This document shows positions 1 to 9,677 of a stretch of 51,437 nt of DNA, piece by piece; the stretch's first letter is position 1, and each line of letters begins with the position of its first letter. The stretch is from Erysipelotrichaceae bacterium. GTDB lineage: Bacteria > Bacillota_I > Bacilli_A > RFN20 > CAG-826. The DNA is taken from the NCBI GenBank assembly GCA_022777645.1, contig JALFFX010000009.1, positions 1-51,437 on the forward strand. Reading direction: 5' to 3'. The notes below the pieces were generated by a model. The model had not been told where the DNA came from. It did not search any database and saw only the letters and a list, made by a program, of their open reading frames with translations. The position numbers and the translations under genes are program-made.

Positions 1-57
1 AATGTTGTTCCTAGAAATGGAACGATTAAGCATAATATTATTTGTGGCATATTTTAA
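1..57 (+). CDS. C-terminal tail of a possible truncated ORF (NVVPRNGTIKHNIICGIF*), identity unknown
   Basis: Open frame 1 from window start to TAA at 55-57; too short to assign. Confidence 0.25.
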   Translation, partial: NVVPRNGTIKHNIICGIF

Positions 58-461
58 TATAACTATATATAGTTTTCTCCTTACGTAATTATATATAAAC
101 GATATTTATTTGCAAGAATAACGGTAATAATTAATGATGCATCGATAAGCTAACGATATCACTTGCCAAAAATTTATTTTTGAAAAGAAATATGCTTAAT
201 ATGGCTAAATATTGATATAATTAAAAACAAGAAATCAAGCGCAATATATGATTATGTAGAAACAATTTCAAAAAATGGTGTTTTAATGCGAAATCTAAAA
301 ATATTCAGCAATTGTATAACAAAGCGAATAAGATGCAATAAAATACATTTCCTTTTATAGAAAATTATAATCGATATTATGATTTCAAAACCCTATTAAT
401 TTCAGTAAGATAAAGATAATATCAAGTTTAATTAATTGAAGTAAAAAATGAGGTAATCGTT

Positions 462-1367
462 ATGCTTTACGCAATCACTAATGAAAAATTAAAACAAATA
501 AAAGAAGAGCCTTTTAAACTGGAAAGAAATCTTCAAACTCTTGTTGAGAAAAATTTAGACCAACTTTTTAATCTGCAATTTTTGGCTACTGAATTTGCTT
601 TAGAAAATTTTAGATTCGATAGTGTTGCTTATAGCGAAGAGGACAATTCTTTCGTTATTATCGAATATAAAAAAGTGTCTAATGATTCATTAGTGGATCA
701 AGGGTATGCATATTTAAATACCGTTTTAAAGAATAAAGCTGAAATTGTATTACTTTTTAATAAAATTAAAAATACAAACAAGCAAAAAGAGGATTTTGAT
801 TGGGAATCTCTCAGAATTTATTTTATATCACCAAAATTTACAGAATATCAAAAATCTGCAACCGGATTCTTAAAAATGCCTTTTAAATTGTTTGAGGTCG
901 CTAAATACGAAAACGGATTGTTTTCTATAAACGAAATAAACAATAACAAAATAAAAGATGAAACAAACACTGTTCGCATTAATGAATCTGATAAAGCTGA
1001 AACAGAGATTATCGTTTATACAGAAGAAGATCATCTCAAGAAAATGAATGAGACTCTTAAAGAAATTTATGTCAATCTTAAAGAGAAAGTAGTAAATGCG
1101 TTCGACATCGATATAGAAGCAAAAAAACATTACATTGCTTTTAAACATAACAATAAAAGTGTCTTTGCTATTGAACCATTTCCTGGTACAAGAGTATGGA
1201 AGGTGTTTTTAAATATAGCATTAGGAAAGATTGATGATCCGTATAAAAAAGCCGCCGAAATACTAGTTGGACATCATGGTGGAAATCAAAAGTACGTATT
1301 TGAACTTAAAAAAGAGGATGATATTGACTATTTGATGCTATTAATTAAACAAGCATATAAAGATTAA
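462..1367 (+). CDS. DUF5655-like / PDDEXK nuclease-like protein
   Basis: 301 aa ORF; N-terminal 'FVIIEYKK...DQGYAYLNTVL' resembles a restriction-endonuclease-like core; C-terminal region resembles DUF5655. Confidence 0.6.
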   Translation: MLYAITNEKLKQIKEEPFKLERNLQTLVEKNLDQLFNLQFLATEFALENFRFDSVAYSEEDNSFVIIEYKKVSNDSLVDQGYAYLNTVLKNKAEIVLLFNKIKNTNKQKEDFDWESLRIYFISPKFTEYQKSATGFLKMPFKLFEVAKYENGLFSINEINNNKIKDETNTVRINESDKAETEIIVYTEEDHLKKMNETLKEIYVNLKEKVVNAFDIDIEAKKHYIAFKHNNKSVFAIEPFPGTRVWKVFLNIALGKIDDPYKKAAEILVGHHGGNQKYVFELKKEDDIDYLMLLIKQAYKD

Positions 1368-1575
1368 ATTGATAGCATTTATTATGCTTGTCTCCATTCA
1401 TAAAGATTAAAGAAAATGTGAGAAATATTAAGAAAGTTATTATCTCCACTCTATAAATAAAATTAATTCATATAAATAATTTGTCTACCTAGTTTTTTTT
1501 AATTGGTTTTTTAAAGCAATTTGTTTAAATACATTATCAAAAATTTGTTATATACTTTATGTTGAGGAAAATTTT

Positions 1576-2652
1576 ATGTCATTTGATGAGAATATAACAA
1601 ATATTTTATTGAACGAATCTTCAAAACCATCTTTTAGTAAAGATGTTAATTCTCGTGAATTTGAAGAAAAGATAACAGATCTTGCTAAAAAGATAACTAT
1701 TAATGCAGAAATATATAATGAATTAATCAAAGAAATTGATGATAATAAACAAGACAATATAAATTATGCTTTTAGTTGTTTTTATTTATTGTTTACTGTT
1801 TGCCGTAGGCAATCATATACAAAGATTCTCAAATTAGCGGAAAAATATAAAGATGATTTTGAACGTTTTCCGATTTATTCTCATTTATATTTGATGGCAA
1901 AAGAAAATGCAGCAACATCTGCTAGCGAGATGAAACAAGTGCTTTTAGAGGCTCACGAATTAACTGAGAAAAAAGGAGCTGATTTTGACTTTACTAAGCA
2001 AGATGGCGTATTGAATGCCTATGTTTCTATGGCTTGCAAATATTTTGAAAGCAATCTTGATGAACGCGATGAGCCTTTTGGTAAAGAAATATTAAAAGAT
2101 GCTTATGAAAAAGCAAAATGGTTATTATCGAAAGGTGAAAATGCTTATCCAAAATTCCATTTAAATATCGGTCGCATTCTCATCTTAAAAAAAGAATATG
2201 ATGCTGGTGAAGCAAAAATTAATGAAGCGATTGAATTATTACCAGATGGTGTAGATCGCATGAGCCGCGTTAATGAATTTGGTCATTATTTGACTAAATG
2301 CGCGATTATCAGAGCGCACGATTCTACTAAAGATGAATTACGAGAACTTGATAAGATTAAAGTTAGTAACTATAAAATTATTGCCTTAGTCACTTCAATT
2401 ATTGGATTTTTATTAGGTGGCATTCAAATATTTGCCAATATTACCAATGCAGCTAGTTTAATATATTTATTAATTATGTATGCATTATTGATGTTTGTTC
2501 TTGTTGGCATTGTTTTATTAGGTTTATCTATAACAATGAAAGATACGAAGAAAAAAGTTATTATTTATGATGCAACAATATTATCAATAGGAGTAATAGG
2601 ATTTATTGTTATGCTTATATTGTTAAGCCGAGGAATTATTGTTATAGCCTAA
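1576..2652 (+). CDS. TPR-like repeat membrane protein with C-terminal TM segments
   Basis: 358 aa; helical repeat body (e.g. 'YPKFHLNIGRILILKKEYDAGEAKINEAIELLP') and hydrophobic C-terminus. Confidence 0.5.
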   Translation: MSFDENITNILLNESSKPSFSKDVNSREFEEKITDLAKKITINAEIYNELIKEIDDNKQDNINYAFSCFYLLFTVCRRQSYTKILKLAEKYKDDFERFPIYSHLYLMAKENAATSASEMKQVLLEAHELTEKKGADFDFTKQDGVLNAYVSMACKYFESNLDERDEPFGKEILKDAYEKAKWLLSKGENAYPKFHLNIGRILILKKEYDAGEAKINEAIELLPDGVDRMSRVNEFGHYLTKCAIIRAHDSTKDELRELDKIKVSNYKIIALVTSIIGFLLGGIQIFANITNAASLIYLLIMYALLMFVLVGIVLLGLSITMKDTKKKVIIYDATILSIGVIGFIVMLILLSRGIIVIA

Positions 2653-2655
2653 TTT

Positions 2656-3474
2656 ATGAAATTTAAAGCTGATTATTATACTCGAAAATCACATTATTGG
2701 AACGAAGATAGAATCATTGTATCTTCTTCTTTTGGAATCGTTATTGATGGAGCAACACCTCTTATTAAAACATCAAAAATTAATTACGCTAATTATTTAG
2801 TTAAGCATATTAAAAATAACATTAACAAGGTTAATGGTGATGTTTCAACTAGATTGGAATTTTTAGCAAGAGATGTTGCGCATAAACTTGATTTAAAAAG
2901 TTCCGAAGTTAGTAAATTACCATCTGCAAGCCTATCTTATTTTGAAATAAAAGATGATATTGTTCATATTGGAATATTAGGCGACTGTGAAGCAGTTGTC
3001 CGCTTTAAAGACGGCTCTTTAAAACGATATTATGATGATAGATTGTCTCATTTTGACTCAGAAGTAATAAAAGAGAGAAAAACGATGTGTTTAAAGCACG
3101 GATGCAAAATGGATGAAGTAAGACAATATATTTTGCCGCATCTAATTACTAACAGAAACAAAGCTAATAAAGATGATGGCTATTATGCATTAGTAGCGTC
3201 AAAAGATTATGAATATAAAGAAATTGGCTTTGATATAAATATCAATGATGTTGAGGAGATATATTTATATTCTGATGGATATTCATCAATTTTCACAACT
3301 TTTGATATATATAAAGATTATATGGATGCCTTTAAAAATGATATCGATGTCAAAGCTGAGATCGCTAAAATTGTTGATGTAGCATATAAGGACAAACACA
3401 CAGATAAATATCCTCGATTAAAAACTATCGATGATATATCTTTACTAAAAGCATGTTTCGACAATATTGAATAG
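2656..3474 (+). CDS. PP2C-like serine/threonine phosphatase family protein
   Basis: 272 aa; 'NEDRIIVSSSFGIVIDGAT', 'GILGDCEAVVRFKDG', 'EEIYLYSDGYSSIF' match PP2C motif layout; 3 nt after the upstream gene. Confidence 0.6.
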   Translation: MKFKADYYTRKSHYWNEDRIIVSSSFGIVIDGATPLIKTSKINYANYLVKHIKNNINKVNGDVSTRLEFLARDVAHKLDLKSSEVSKLPSASLSYFEIKDDIVHIGILGDCEAVVRFKDGSLKRYYDDRLSHFDSEVIKERKTMCLKHGCKMDEVRQYILPHLITNRNKANKDDGYYALVASKDYEYKEIGFDININDVEEIYLYSDGYSSIFTTFDIYKDYMDAFKNDIDVKAEIAKIVDVAYKDKHTDKYPRLKTIDDISLLKACFDNIE

Positions 3475-3624
3475 ATCAAATATTATTTTTGTTATATTTT
3501 AATGCGATTAGAAAAATCAAAAAAATCGTGTCTAAAATTGATATTTTTTACTATAGTAAAATATTTAACTAAAAATTGACAATATCAATAATTTATATGT
3601 ATTATTCTATACGAGGTAGATGTT

Positions 3625-4212
3625 ATGAAATACAAAGTATTAAGCATAGATTTTAAAGAAGCAAAAAATCATCGTTTTTATCGTGAAATATGCGTTAAAG
3701 AGGATTTAAGCCTTGAATATTTAGGCAAAATTTTAGTGTTTTGCTTAGGTGGGACTCTTGAACATTCATATTTATTTGATGATGGTGAATTTTCTTATGT
3801 TGATAAATCGTGGCTTGGTAATCCAAGCGATAATTATATCGACTATAGCAAAACAATAGTAAAACAACTTCCTAACAAATTTTTGTTTGAATACGATACT
3901 GGCGAAGGATATCTTTTCAATTGTCGTTTTTTAGATAATGTTGATATTCCTCGTAAAAGAGTTGACTTTATTGTTTTAAAAGCCAAAGGATTAGGACTTT
4001 GGGAAGATAATATTACTGGCTTAAGAACGTATTTATCTGGCGAAATTTCACCTGATTATTCTCGTGAAGATGATAATGAAAGAGAAGATGGACAAATTCT
4101 TCCGTGGAATTTAAATATTTATACTGCTGGCGAATTTGATGAACCAATTGATATTAAAGAACTCACTGACTATATCAAAAAAGGCTTAGCTAACGCACTT
4201 GATTTTGAATAA
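3625..4212 (+). CDS. pRiA4b ORF-3-like / IS1096 passenger TnpR-like protein
   Basis: 'HRFYREICVKEDLSLEYLGKILVFCLGGTLEHSYLF' resembles the N-terminus of the PRiA4_ORF3 family. Confidence 0.5.
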   Translation: MKYKVLSIDFKEAKNHRFYREICVKEDLSLEYLGKILVFCLGGTLEHSYLFDDGEFSYVDKSWLGNPSDNYIDYSKTIVKQLPNKFLFEYDTGEGYLFNCRFLDNVDIPRKRVDFIVLKAKGLGLWEDNITGLRTYLSGEISPDYSREDDNEREDGQILPWNLNIYTAGEFDEPIDIKELTDYIKKGLANALDFE

Positions 4213-4238
4213 GCTTTTAAAATAGAAAAGAGAATATT

Positions 4239-4787
4239 ATGAATAACTCAATTAAACTTATGACTGGTACTGCGCTTTTTACAGCGCTTGCTATCTTATT
4301 ATATTTTTTACCTATCAAAGTAGGACCATTATCAATTAATTTATCACTTGTTCCACTTGCGTTGGCCGCAATTATTTATGGTCCATTACCTGGTTTATTT
4401 ACTGGACTTTTAATTGGTGGTATTGTCTTAATTGATCCTACAACATCTGCATTCTTAGCTTATAATCCTTTTGTTACAGTTTTGTTATGTCTACTTAAGA
4501 CTGGTTTGGCGGGTTTGTTAAGTGGCCTTATCGCAAAAGGTATTAAAAATAATCAACCATTATCAGTTATTGTTTCTTCAATTTCTGTTCCTTTAGTTAA
4601 CACTGGATTATTTGCAGTTGGCTGTTTATTATTTTTCATTGATGAATCATTTATTCCTAGTGCAGAATATCTTTTCTTAACAATGATTGGACTCAATTTT
4701 ATTATTGAATTTAGTGTCATTGCAATTTTATCGCCAACTATTGTATATTTAGTAAAAATCATTACAAATAGAATGAAAAAAGCCTAA
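4239..4787 (+). CDS. ECF transporter S component
   Basis: 182 aa, multi-TM; 'LSINLSLVPLALAAIIYGPLPGLFTGLLIG' typical of ECF S components. Confidence 0.75.
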   Translation: MNNSIKLMTGTALFTALAILLYFLPIKVGPLSINLSLVPLALAAIIYGPLPGLFTGLLIGGIVLIDPTTSAFLAYNPFVTVLLCLLKTGLAGLLSGLIAKGIKNNQPLSVIVSSISVPLVNTGLFAVGCLLFFIDESFIPSAEYLFLTMIGLNFIIEFSVIAILSPTIVYLVKIITNRMKKA

Positions 4788-4889
4788 AAATAGTGTTTTG
4801 CAACCATTAGTTGCGTAATTGAACACTAGAATTGGTGGGCGCAACCAAAGAAAATTCGTTAATATTATCTCGCCACAGAGGAAAAGAAA

Positions 4890-5684
4890 ATGAATATTGA
4901 AACCGCAAACAAATTAGTAGAATTAAGAAAGAAACATGGCTTATCACAAGAAGAACTTGCTGATAAATTAGGTGTTAGCAGACAAGCAGTCAGTAAATGG
5001 GAAAGATCAGAAGCAAGTCCTGATACAGATAATCTCATTGAACTTGCTAAATTGTATGATATTTCTTTAGATGAATTATTATTAAATAAGGAAAATAATA
5101 CTGAGTCTAGCAATGAAAAAGTTGATGCTGAAGTTGTTGATAACAAGAAATCAACAGTTCACATATCTCGCGATGGCTTATATATTCATGATGGAAATTC
5201 AACAGTAGAAATTAAGCCAGGTAAGATTCATATCGTTGATGATGATGACGATGACGACGATGACGATGATGATGATGAAACAGAAAATGAAAAATTCGAC
5301 ATCAATATCAACGGCAAAAAGTTTGATAAAGATTGCTGCAAAAGAGAAGTAGCTAGATGGGCAAATTATGGTAAGATCCAAGGCATTGTTTCTTCACTTT
5401 GTTGGTTAAGTGCCACAATTGCATATTTATTAATGGGATTTTTCCTTGATTCAGGTTGGGCAATTGGCTGGAATGTATTTTTCGCCCCAATTCTCATCTC
5501 TTCATTAATTGATGCGATCGCTTTTAGAAATCCAAATAGATTTTGCTATCCTGTCTTAGTTGTTAATGTTTTCTGCGTCCTTGGAATGATATTTCATATT
5601 TGGCATCCATTATGGGTTATCTTCCTAACAATTCCTTTGTTCTACACAGCTTGTTCATTAATAAGACACATTTCAAAACGTTAA
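4890..5684 (+). CDS. XRE-family HTH regulator with poly-Asp linker and C-terminal TM segments
   Basis: N-terminal HTH 'LRKKHGLSQEELADKLGVSRQAVSKWERSEASPDTDNLIELAKLY'; 13 Asp tract; hydrophobic C-terminus. Confidence 0.85.
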   Translation: MNIETANKLVELRKKHGLSQEELADKLGVSRQAVSKWERSEASPDTDNLIELAKLYDISLDELLLNKENNTESSNEKVDAEVVDNKKSTVHISRDGLYIHDGNSTVEIKPGKIHIVDDDDDDDDDDDDDETENEKFDININGKKFDKDCCKREVARWANYGKIQGIVSSLCWLSATIAYLLMGFFLDSGWAIGWNVFFAPILISSLIDAIAFRNPNRFCYPVLVVNVFCVLGMIFHIWHPLWVIFLTIPLFYTACSLIRHISKR

Positions 5685-5691
5685 ATTAATT

Positions 5692-5717
5692 AGTAGCAAC
5701 ATAGTTGCTACTTTTTA
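5692..5717 (+). terminator. Rho-independent terminator after XRE gene
   Basis: AGTAGCAAC-ata-GTTGCTACT followed by T-rich run. Confidence 0.8.
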
Positions 5718-5774
5718 TTATTTTATTTTTGTTTTCGATATAATATAATTATATATAGATATCGAGGTTTAAAA

Positions 5775-6263
5775 ATGAAAAGTATTAAAGAATTTTGCAA
5801 AACTTTTAATAATTTCAACTTCACTGCCAAATTACTTACTCTTGGCGGTTTAGTTGGCATTGTTTCTGCTGTAAGCTTCCTTCTTTTATATCAATTAGGA
5901 ACAGGCGAAACCCACGCATTAGCAGAAAAACAATTCCTTGGCATGTTTTATTTCATTGCTGCCATATTATCAATAATCGTTGGTGTTACATTGGTTTATA
6001 AAGCGATGCCTTATGTTTCACCAAAACAAAAATTGGTTCCAGCGACATCATTTGTTTGGCTTTTATTAGCTCAAAACATTTTATTGTTATTCATGCTTGT
6101 TGTTTCCTTTATTATTCTTGCATCTGAAACAGTTAAAATCCCAGCATTATATGTTGTCAATTGTGCATTAGCAGGCTTAAGCATTTGCTATTCAATTCTT
6201 TGGATTTATCCAAATATCATTTGTCAATATTATTGCGTTGATCCAAATTTGAATCATAAATAA
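5775..6263 (+). CDS. hypothetical multi-pass membrane protein
   Basis: 162 aa, four hydrophobic stretches. Confidence 0.6.
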   Translation: MKSIKEFCKTFNNFNFTAKLLTLGGLVGIVSAVSFLLLYQLGTGETHALAEKQFLGMFYFIAAILSIIVGVTLVYKAMPYVSPKQKLVPATSFVWLLLAQNILLLFMLVVSFIILASETVKIPALYVVNCALAGLSICYSILWIYPNIICQYYCVDPNLNHK

Positions 6264-6287
6264 TTTTATTCTTATTTATTAATAATT

Positions 6288-6311
6288 ACGTGGAGCAATC
6301 CACGTTTTATT
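6288..6311 (+). terminator. Rho-independent terminator
   Basis: ACGTGGA-gcaa-TCCACGT followed by TTTATTTT. Confidence 0.75.
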
Positions 6312-6490
6312 TTGCTGTTAATATATGTATAGAATCGACCCTATTAACGCTTATTATTCATTAGATTTTGATAAAACAGGAATAGCATGAAAACAGTTTT
6401 AAATAGGCTATTTGGCAGTGATATTTTGATGAGGAATAATATTTATTAACTGCGATGTTTTGCTAATGAATTAATCAATTAAAAGCCAAA

Positions 6491-6513
6491 GAAAAAGCAC
6501 GCTAGAGCGTGCT
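6491..6513 (-). terminator. Rho-independent terminator of minus-strand membrane protein gene
   Basis: AGCACGCT/AGCGTGCT inverted repeat; plus-strand A run before it becomes a T tract on the minus strand. Confidence 0.7.
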
Positions 6514-6534
6514 AATTAAATTTAATTTTATATC

Positions 6535-6957
6535 TTATTTTTCTTTGACAAATTCTAAGGCTGTAACAACAGCTGAGAATAATGCGGCAACGAATAAGAG
6601 AGTAGCTAAAGCGATAAGAGCAGGTTGATTGTAAACTGTTAATTCGCCTTGAACAAGTTTTGGTGTAAGAAGAGCAATAACGCCACCAGCGACAAGTAAG
6701 ACGGCTGATAATGGAGCAGTTACTTTTCTAATTTTTGGAAGGAAGTTGACAAGAAGAAGGAATGTTCCAACACAGATGAGGAAGAATCCAACGATAGCAA
6801 CTGTATTTGGTGTATTGTTGAGCCAGACTAATTGGTAATAATTGCCAATGCTATGACCTGCAACGTTAAAGGCTGCTGTAATAGCGGCAAGACCAAATGA
6901 GATACCGGCAAGAATTAATGAAACTAAATTAACGATTGGTGAAATAAATTTACGCAT
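6535..6957 (-). CDS. hypothetical four-TM membrane protein
   Basis: 140 aa hydrophobic ORF with GGAG-like Shine-Dalgarno (SD) upstream on the minus strand. Confidence 0.65.
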   Translation of the reverse strand: MRKFISPIVNLVSLILAGISFGLAAITAAFNVAGHSIGNYYQLVWLNNTPNTVAIVGFFLICVGTFLLLVNFLPKIRKVTAPLSAVLLVAGGVIALLTPKLVQGELTVYNQPALIALATLLFVAALFSAVVTALEFVKEK

Positions 6958-7156
6958 AAGTATTCTCCTTAATAAGCAAGTTAAATTATAAGTTTACTTT
7001 ATGTTTATTGCAAGAATAAATATTCTTTTTGAGCATTTTAGCCACCACTAGATTGGTAGCGACAACAAAAAATATAACTTTATTTATAAATTTTATTGCT
7101 AAATGTATCTATTTTAGATATATTTATATTGCTTAAGAAATTAAGTGAACTCTGTT

Positions 7157-7181
7157 AAAGAGTGGCCGTGAGCCACTCTTT
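7157..7181 (+). promoter_or_regulatory. Leader hairpin upstream of rimP-nusA operon
   Basis: Perfect 10-bp stem AAAGAGTGGC-cgtga-GCCACTCTTT 21 nt before rimP ATG, followed by an imperfect T-rich stretch. Confidence 0.5.
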
Positions 7182-7201
7182 GTCTTTGTTAAGGGGGAAT
7201 T

Positions 7202-7663
7202 ATGGCTATAGAAAATGATGTCTTAGCACTAATTAAGGAGCCAATCTTAAAGATGGGCTATGAAGATGTAAGCGTAAAATTTCAACGCGAAAATGGAACT
7301 TATTATCTTCATGTTTTCGTTGATAAGGATGATGCTATTTCTCTTGATGATATTGTAGCAGTTAACGAATTGATCTCGCCGTTATTAGATGAATCTAATC
7401 TCATCGACGGACAATACATCCTTGATGTTTCTTCGTATGGAGCAGAGAAAAATATTGATGTTGCTAAACTTGAAAAATATGTTGGCAAATACGTCAATGT
7501 TCATCTTGCAAATCCATATAAAGGAGAAAATTATTTAGAAGGAACGCTTGAAAATGTTACTTCTGATGAAATTGTTATTTCTTTTTACCAAAAAACACGT
7601 CTTATAAAAGCAAATGTTAAAAGAGAAGATGTCGATAAGGCGCGTCTTGCCATAAAGTTTTAA
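7202..7663 (+). CDS. rimP: ribosome maturation factor RimP
   Basis: 153 aa, RimP-like sequence, directly upstream of nusA, good SD. Confidence 0.9.
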   Translation: MAIENDVLALIKEPILKMGYEDVSVKFQRENGTYYLHVFVDKDDAISLDDIVAVNELISPLLDESNLIDGQYILDVSSYGAEKNIDVAKLEKYVGKYVNVHLANPYKGENYLEGTLENVTSDEIVISFYQKTRLIKANVKREDVDKARLAIKF

Positions 7664-7681
7664 TTAGGAGGGTTATAAAAA

Positions 7682-9373
7682 ATGGATGCAAAATTACTTC
7701 TTGAAGGCATTAACGATTTAGTAGAGAAAAAAGGTATATCAAAAGATGATGTTTTAACATCATTAAAAGAAGCTATTATTAAAGCTTATGCGAAAGAGAT
7801 TGGCGATGCTGGTGATGCTCGTATTGATCTTGTTATCACTGATGATACCTTTGATTTACAAATCACCAAAACGGTTGTCAAAGACGAAGATGTTGATGTC
7901 GATTATCTTGATATCGCATTAAGCGAAGCAAAAAAACTTAAAAAAGGTGTTAAAGTTGGCGATGAAATCGCTGTTAGCATTCCTTTAAATGTTTTAACTC
8001 GTGTTTCAACAAATGTTGTTAAATCAGTATTAAAACAAAAATTAGGCGAAGCTGAAAAACGCGCTTTATTTGAACAATATAAAGATAGAATGGATGAAAT
8101 GGTTACCGGCACTGTTGAAAACAGTGATGAACGTGGTGGTATCACAGTCAAACTTGGCCATTCATCAGTCTATTTATCAAAGAAAGATTTAATTGGCGAT
8201 GAAAAATTTGCTGATAATGAAAGCATCAGAATGTATGTTGATAATGTTTCAACAAATGAAAAAGGACCTTCAATCAAGTTATCTCGTTCATGCGAAGGAT
8301 TTGTCAAAAGATTATTTGAAGAAGAAATCCAAGATATCGCTAATGGAACAGTAATTATTAAAAATATTGTTCGCGCAGCCGGAATCCGTTCAAAAGTTGC
8401 CGTCTATACAAACAATATCAATGTTGACTGCGTTTCTTCCTGTATCGGTTCAAATGGTCACGCGATTAAAAGAATTGTTGATCAATTAGGACATAATCTC
8501 CGCGATAAAGAAAAAATTGATATTATCCGTTATTCCAAAACTGATGGTCTTTATATTATCGACGCTCTTCGTCCAGCAGTTGCCTTAAAAGTTGCTTTAA
8601 CTAAAACCGCTGACGATAAGAATAAAGCCGTTGTTATCATCGCTGATGATACAATGTCAATCGCCTTAGGTCGAAAAGGTTCAAATGCCCGTTTAGCAAG
8701 CAAACTTACTGGCTATGTCCTTGATATTCACGAAGAAAGTGAACTTGCAACAAACGAAGAATTACAAAACCTCGACTTCAAGACTGCTGATGACTTCGCT
8801 CTTATCGAAAAAGAACGCGTTAGAGCTGAAAATTATGAAAGATATCTCGCTCAAATCAAATCCACTGAATTAGCAAGTGAAAATAAAGAAGTTAAAGGCG
8901 AAAAAGAAAATGTTCCATCCTTCAGCGTTGATACATCCTTTGGCGTTGAAAAGAACAAACCACAACAAATTCTTGATGAAGACTTAATCGACGAAGTTGA
9001 AGAAGTTAAAGAAGAAAAAGTTGTTGAAACTCCTGTTGCTGAAGAAAAAGCACCAGAAGTTGTTGCTCCAACTACTGAAGTTAAGACAACAACCACTCTT
9101 GAATCACTCGAAGCTCAACTCGAATCAAGCAAAAAGAAAGAAAGCTCAAAAGTCGTTCATAAAACAAGTAAACGTCCACATAACATCACTGAAGAAGAAC
9201 AACCAAACGAAGAAGTTAAACACGAAAAGAAAGTTGTTCCTCAAATGGATATCTACACCAAAGAAGAACTCGAAGATCTCGACAATGAATTGCTCGATGA
9301 TGATTACGATTACGATGATGAAGATATCGACTACGACGAATACGACAAATATTACGACGACGATAATAAATAA
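7682..9373 (+). CDS. nusA: transcription termination/antitermination protein NusA with acidic C-terminal extension
   Basis: NusA N-terminal, S1 and KH domains ('GSNGHAIKRIVDQLG', 'ALGRKGSNARLASKLTGY'). Confidence 0.97.
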   Translation: MDAKLLLEGINDLVEKKGISKDDVLTSLKEAIIKAYAKEIGDAGDARIDLVITDDTFDLQITKTVVKDEDVDVDYLDIALSEAKKLKKGVKVGDEIAVSIPLNVLTRVSTNVVKSVLKQKLGEAEKRALFEQYKDRMDEMVTGTVENSDERGGITVKLGHSSVYLSKKDLIGDEKFADNESIRMYVDNVSTNEKGPSIKLSRSCEGFVKRLFEEEIQDIANGTVIIKNIVRAAGIRSKVAVYTNNINVDCVSSCIGSNGHAIKRIVDQLGHNLRDKEKIDIIRYSKTDGLYIIDALRPAVALKVALTKTADDKNKAVVIIADDTMSIALGRKGSNARLASKLTGYVLDIHEESELATNEELQNLDFKTADDFALIEKERVRAENYERYLAQIKSTELASENKEVKGEKENVPSFSVDTSFGVEKNKPQQILDEDLIDEVEEVKEEKVVETPVAEEKAPEVVAPTTEVKTTTTLESLEAQLESSKKKESSKVVHKTSKRPHNITEEEQPNEEVKHEKKVVPQMDIYTKEELEDLDNELLDDDYDYDDEDIDYDEYDKYYDDDNK

Positions 9374-9386
9374 TTTTTAAAAGAAT

Positions 9387-9677
9387 ATGAAAGCGAAGAA
9401 GATTATTAACAGAAAATGTGTGGTAACACGCAAAATTTATCCAAAGGATAATCTTCTTCGTGTTGTTCGTCTTCCTAATGGAAATATTGTCTTTGATGAA
9501 GAGCAAAACAAATTAGGAAGAGGAGCCTACATCTATAAAAGCCAAGAAGCAATTATCAAAGCAAAGAATAAAGACATTTTTACCAAAGTTTTTAACACTT
9601 GTGTTGATAATTCTCTCTATGATGAGCTTTTGAAAGCTATTAATAAGGAGGTAGTTAACGATGGCAAAGCAAAATAA
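9387..9677 (+). CDS. ylxR: YlxR/RnpM family RNA-binding protein
   Basis: 'NRKCVVTRKIYPKDNLLRVVRLPNGNIVFDEEQNKLGRGAYI' YlxR motif; between nusA and infB. Confidence 0.95.
   Translation: MKAKKIINRKCVVTRKIYPKDNLLRVVRLPNGNIVFDEEQNKLGRGAYIYKSQEAIIKAKNKDIFTKVFNTCVDNSLYDELLKAINKEVVNDGKAK

Noticed and set aside
58-461. Possible CRISPR or repeat-rich element at the window start
   Set aside because: No regularly spaced direct repeats found by eye; just AT-rich non-coding sequence.
3541-3563. ATTTTTTACTATAGTAAAAT palindrome upstream of the pRiA4b ORF-3-like gene
   Set aside because: AT-only short palindrome in an AT-rich gap; cannot distinguish operator, terminator or chance.
8997-9380. 127-aa plus-strand ORF inside nusA
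   Set aside because: Low-complexity K/L/N/T product in an alternate frame of the acidic NusA tail; shadow ORF.
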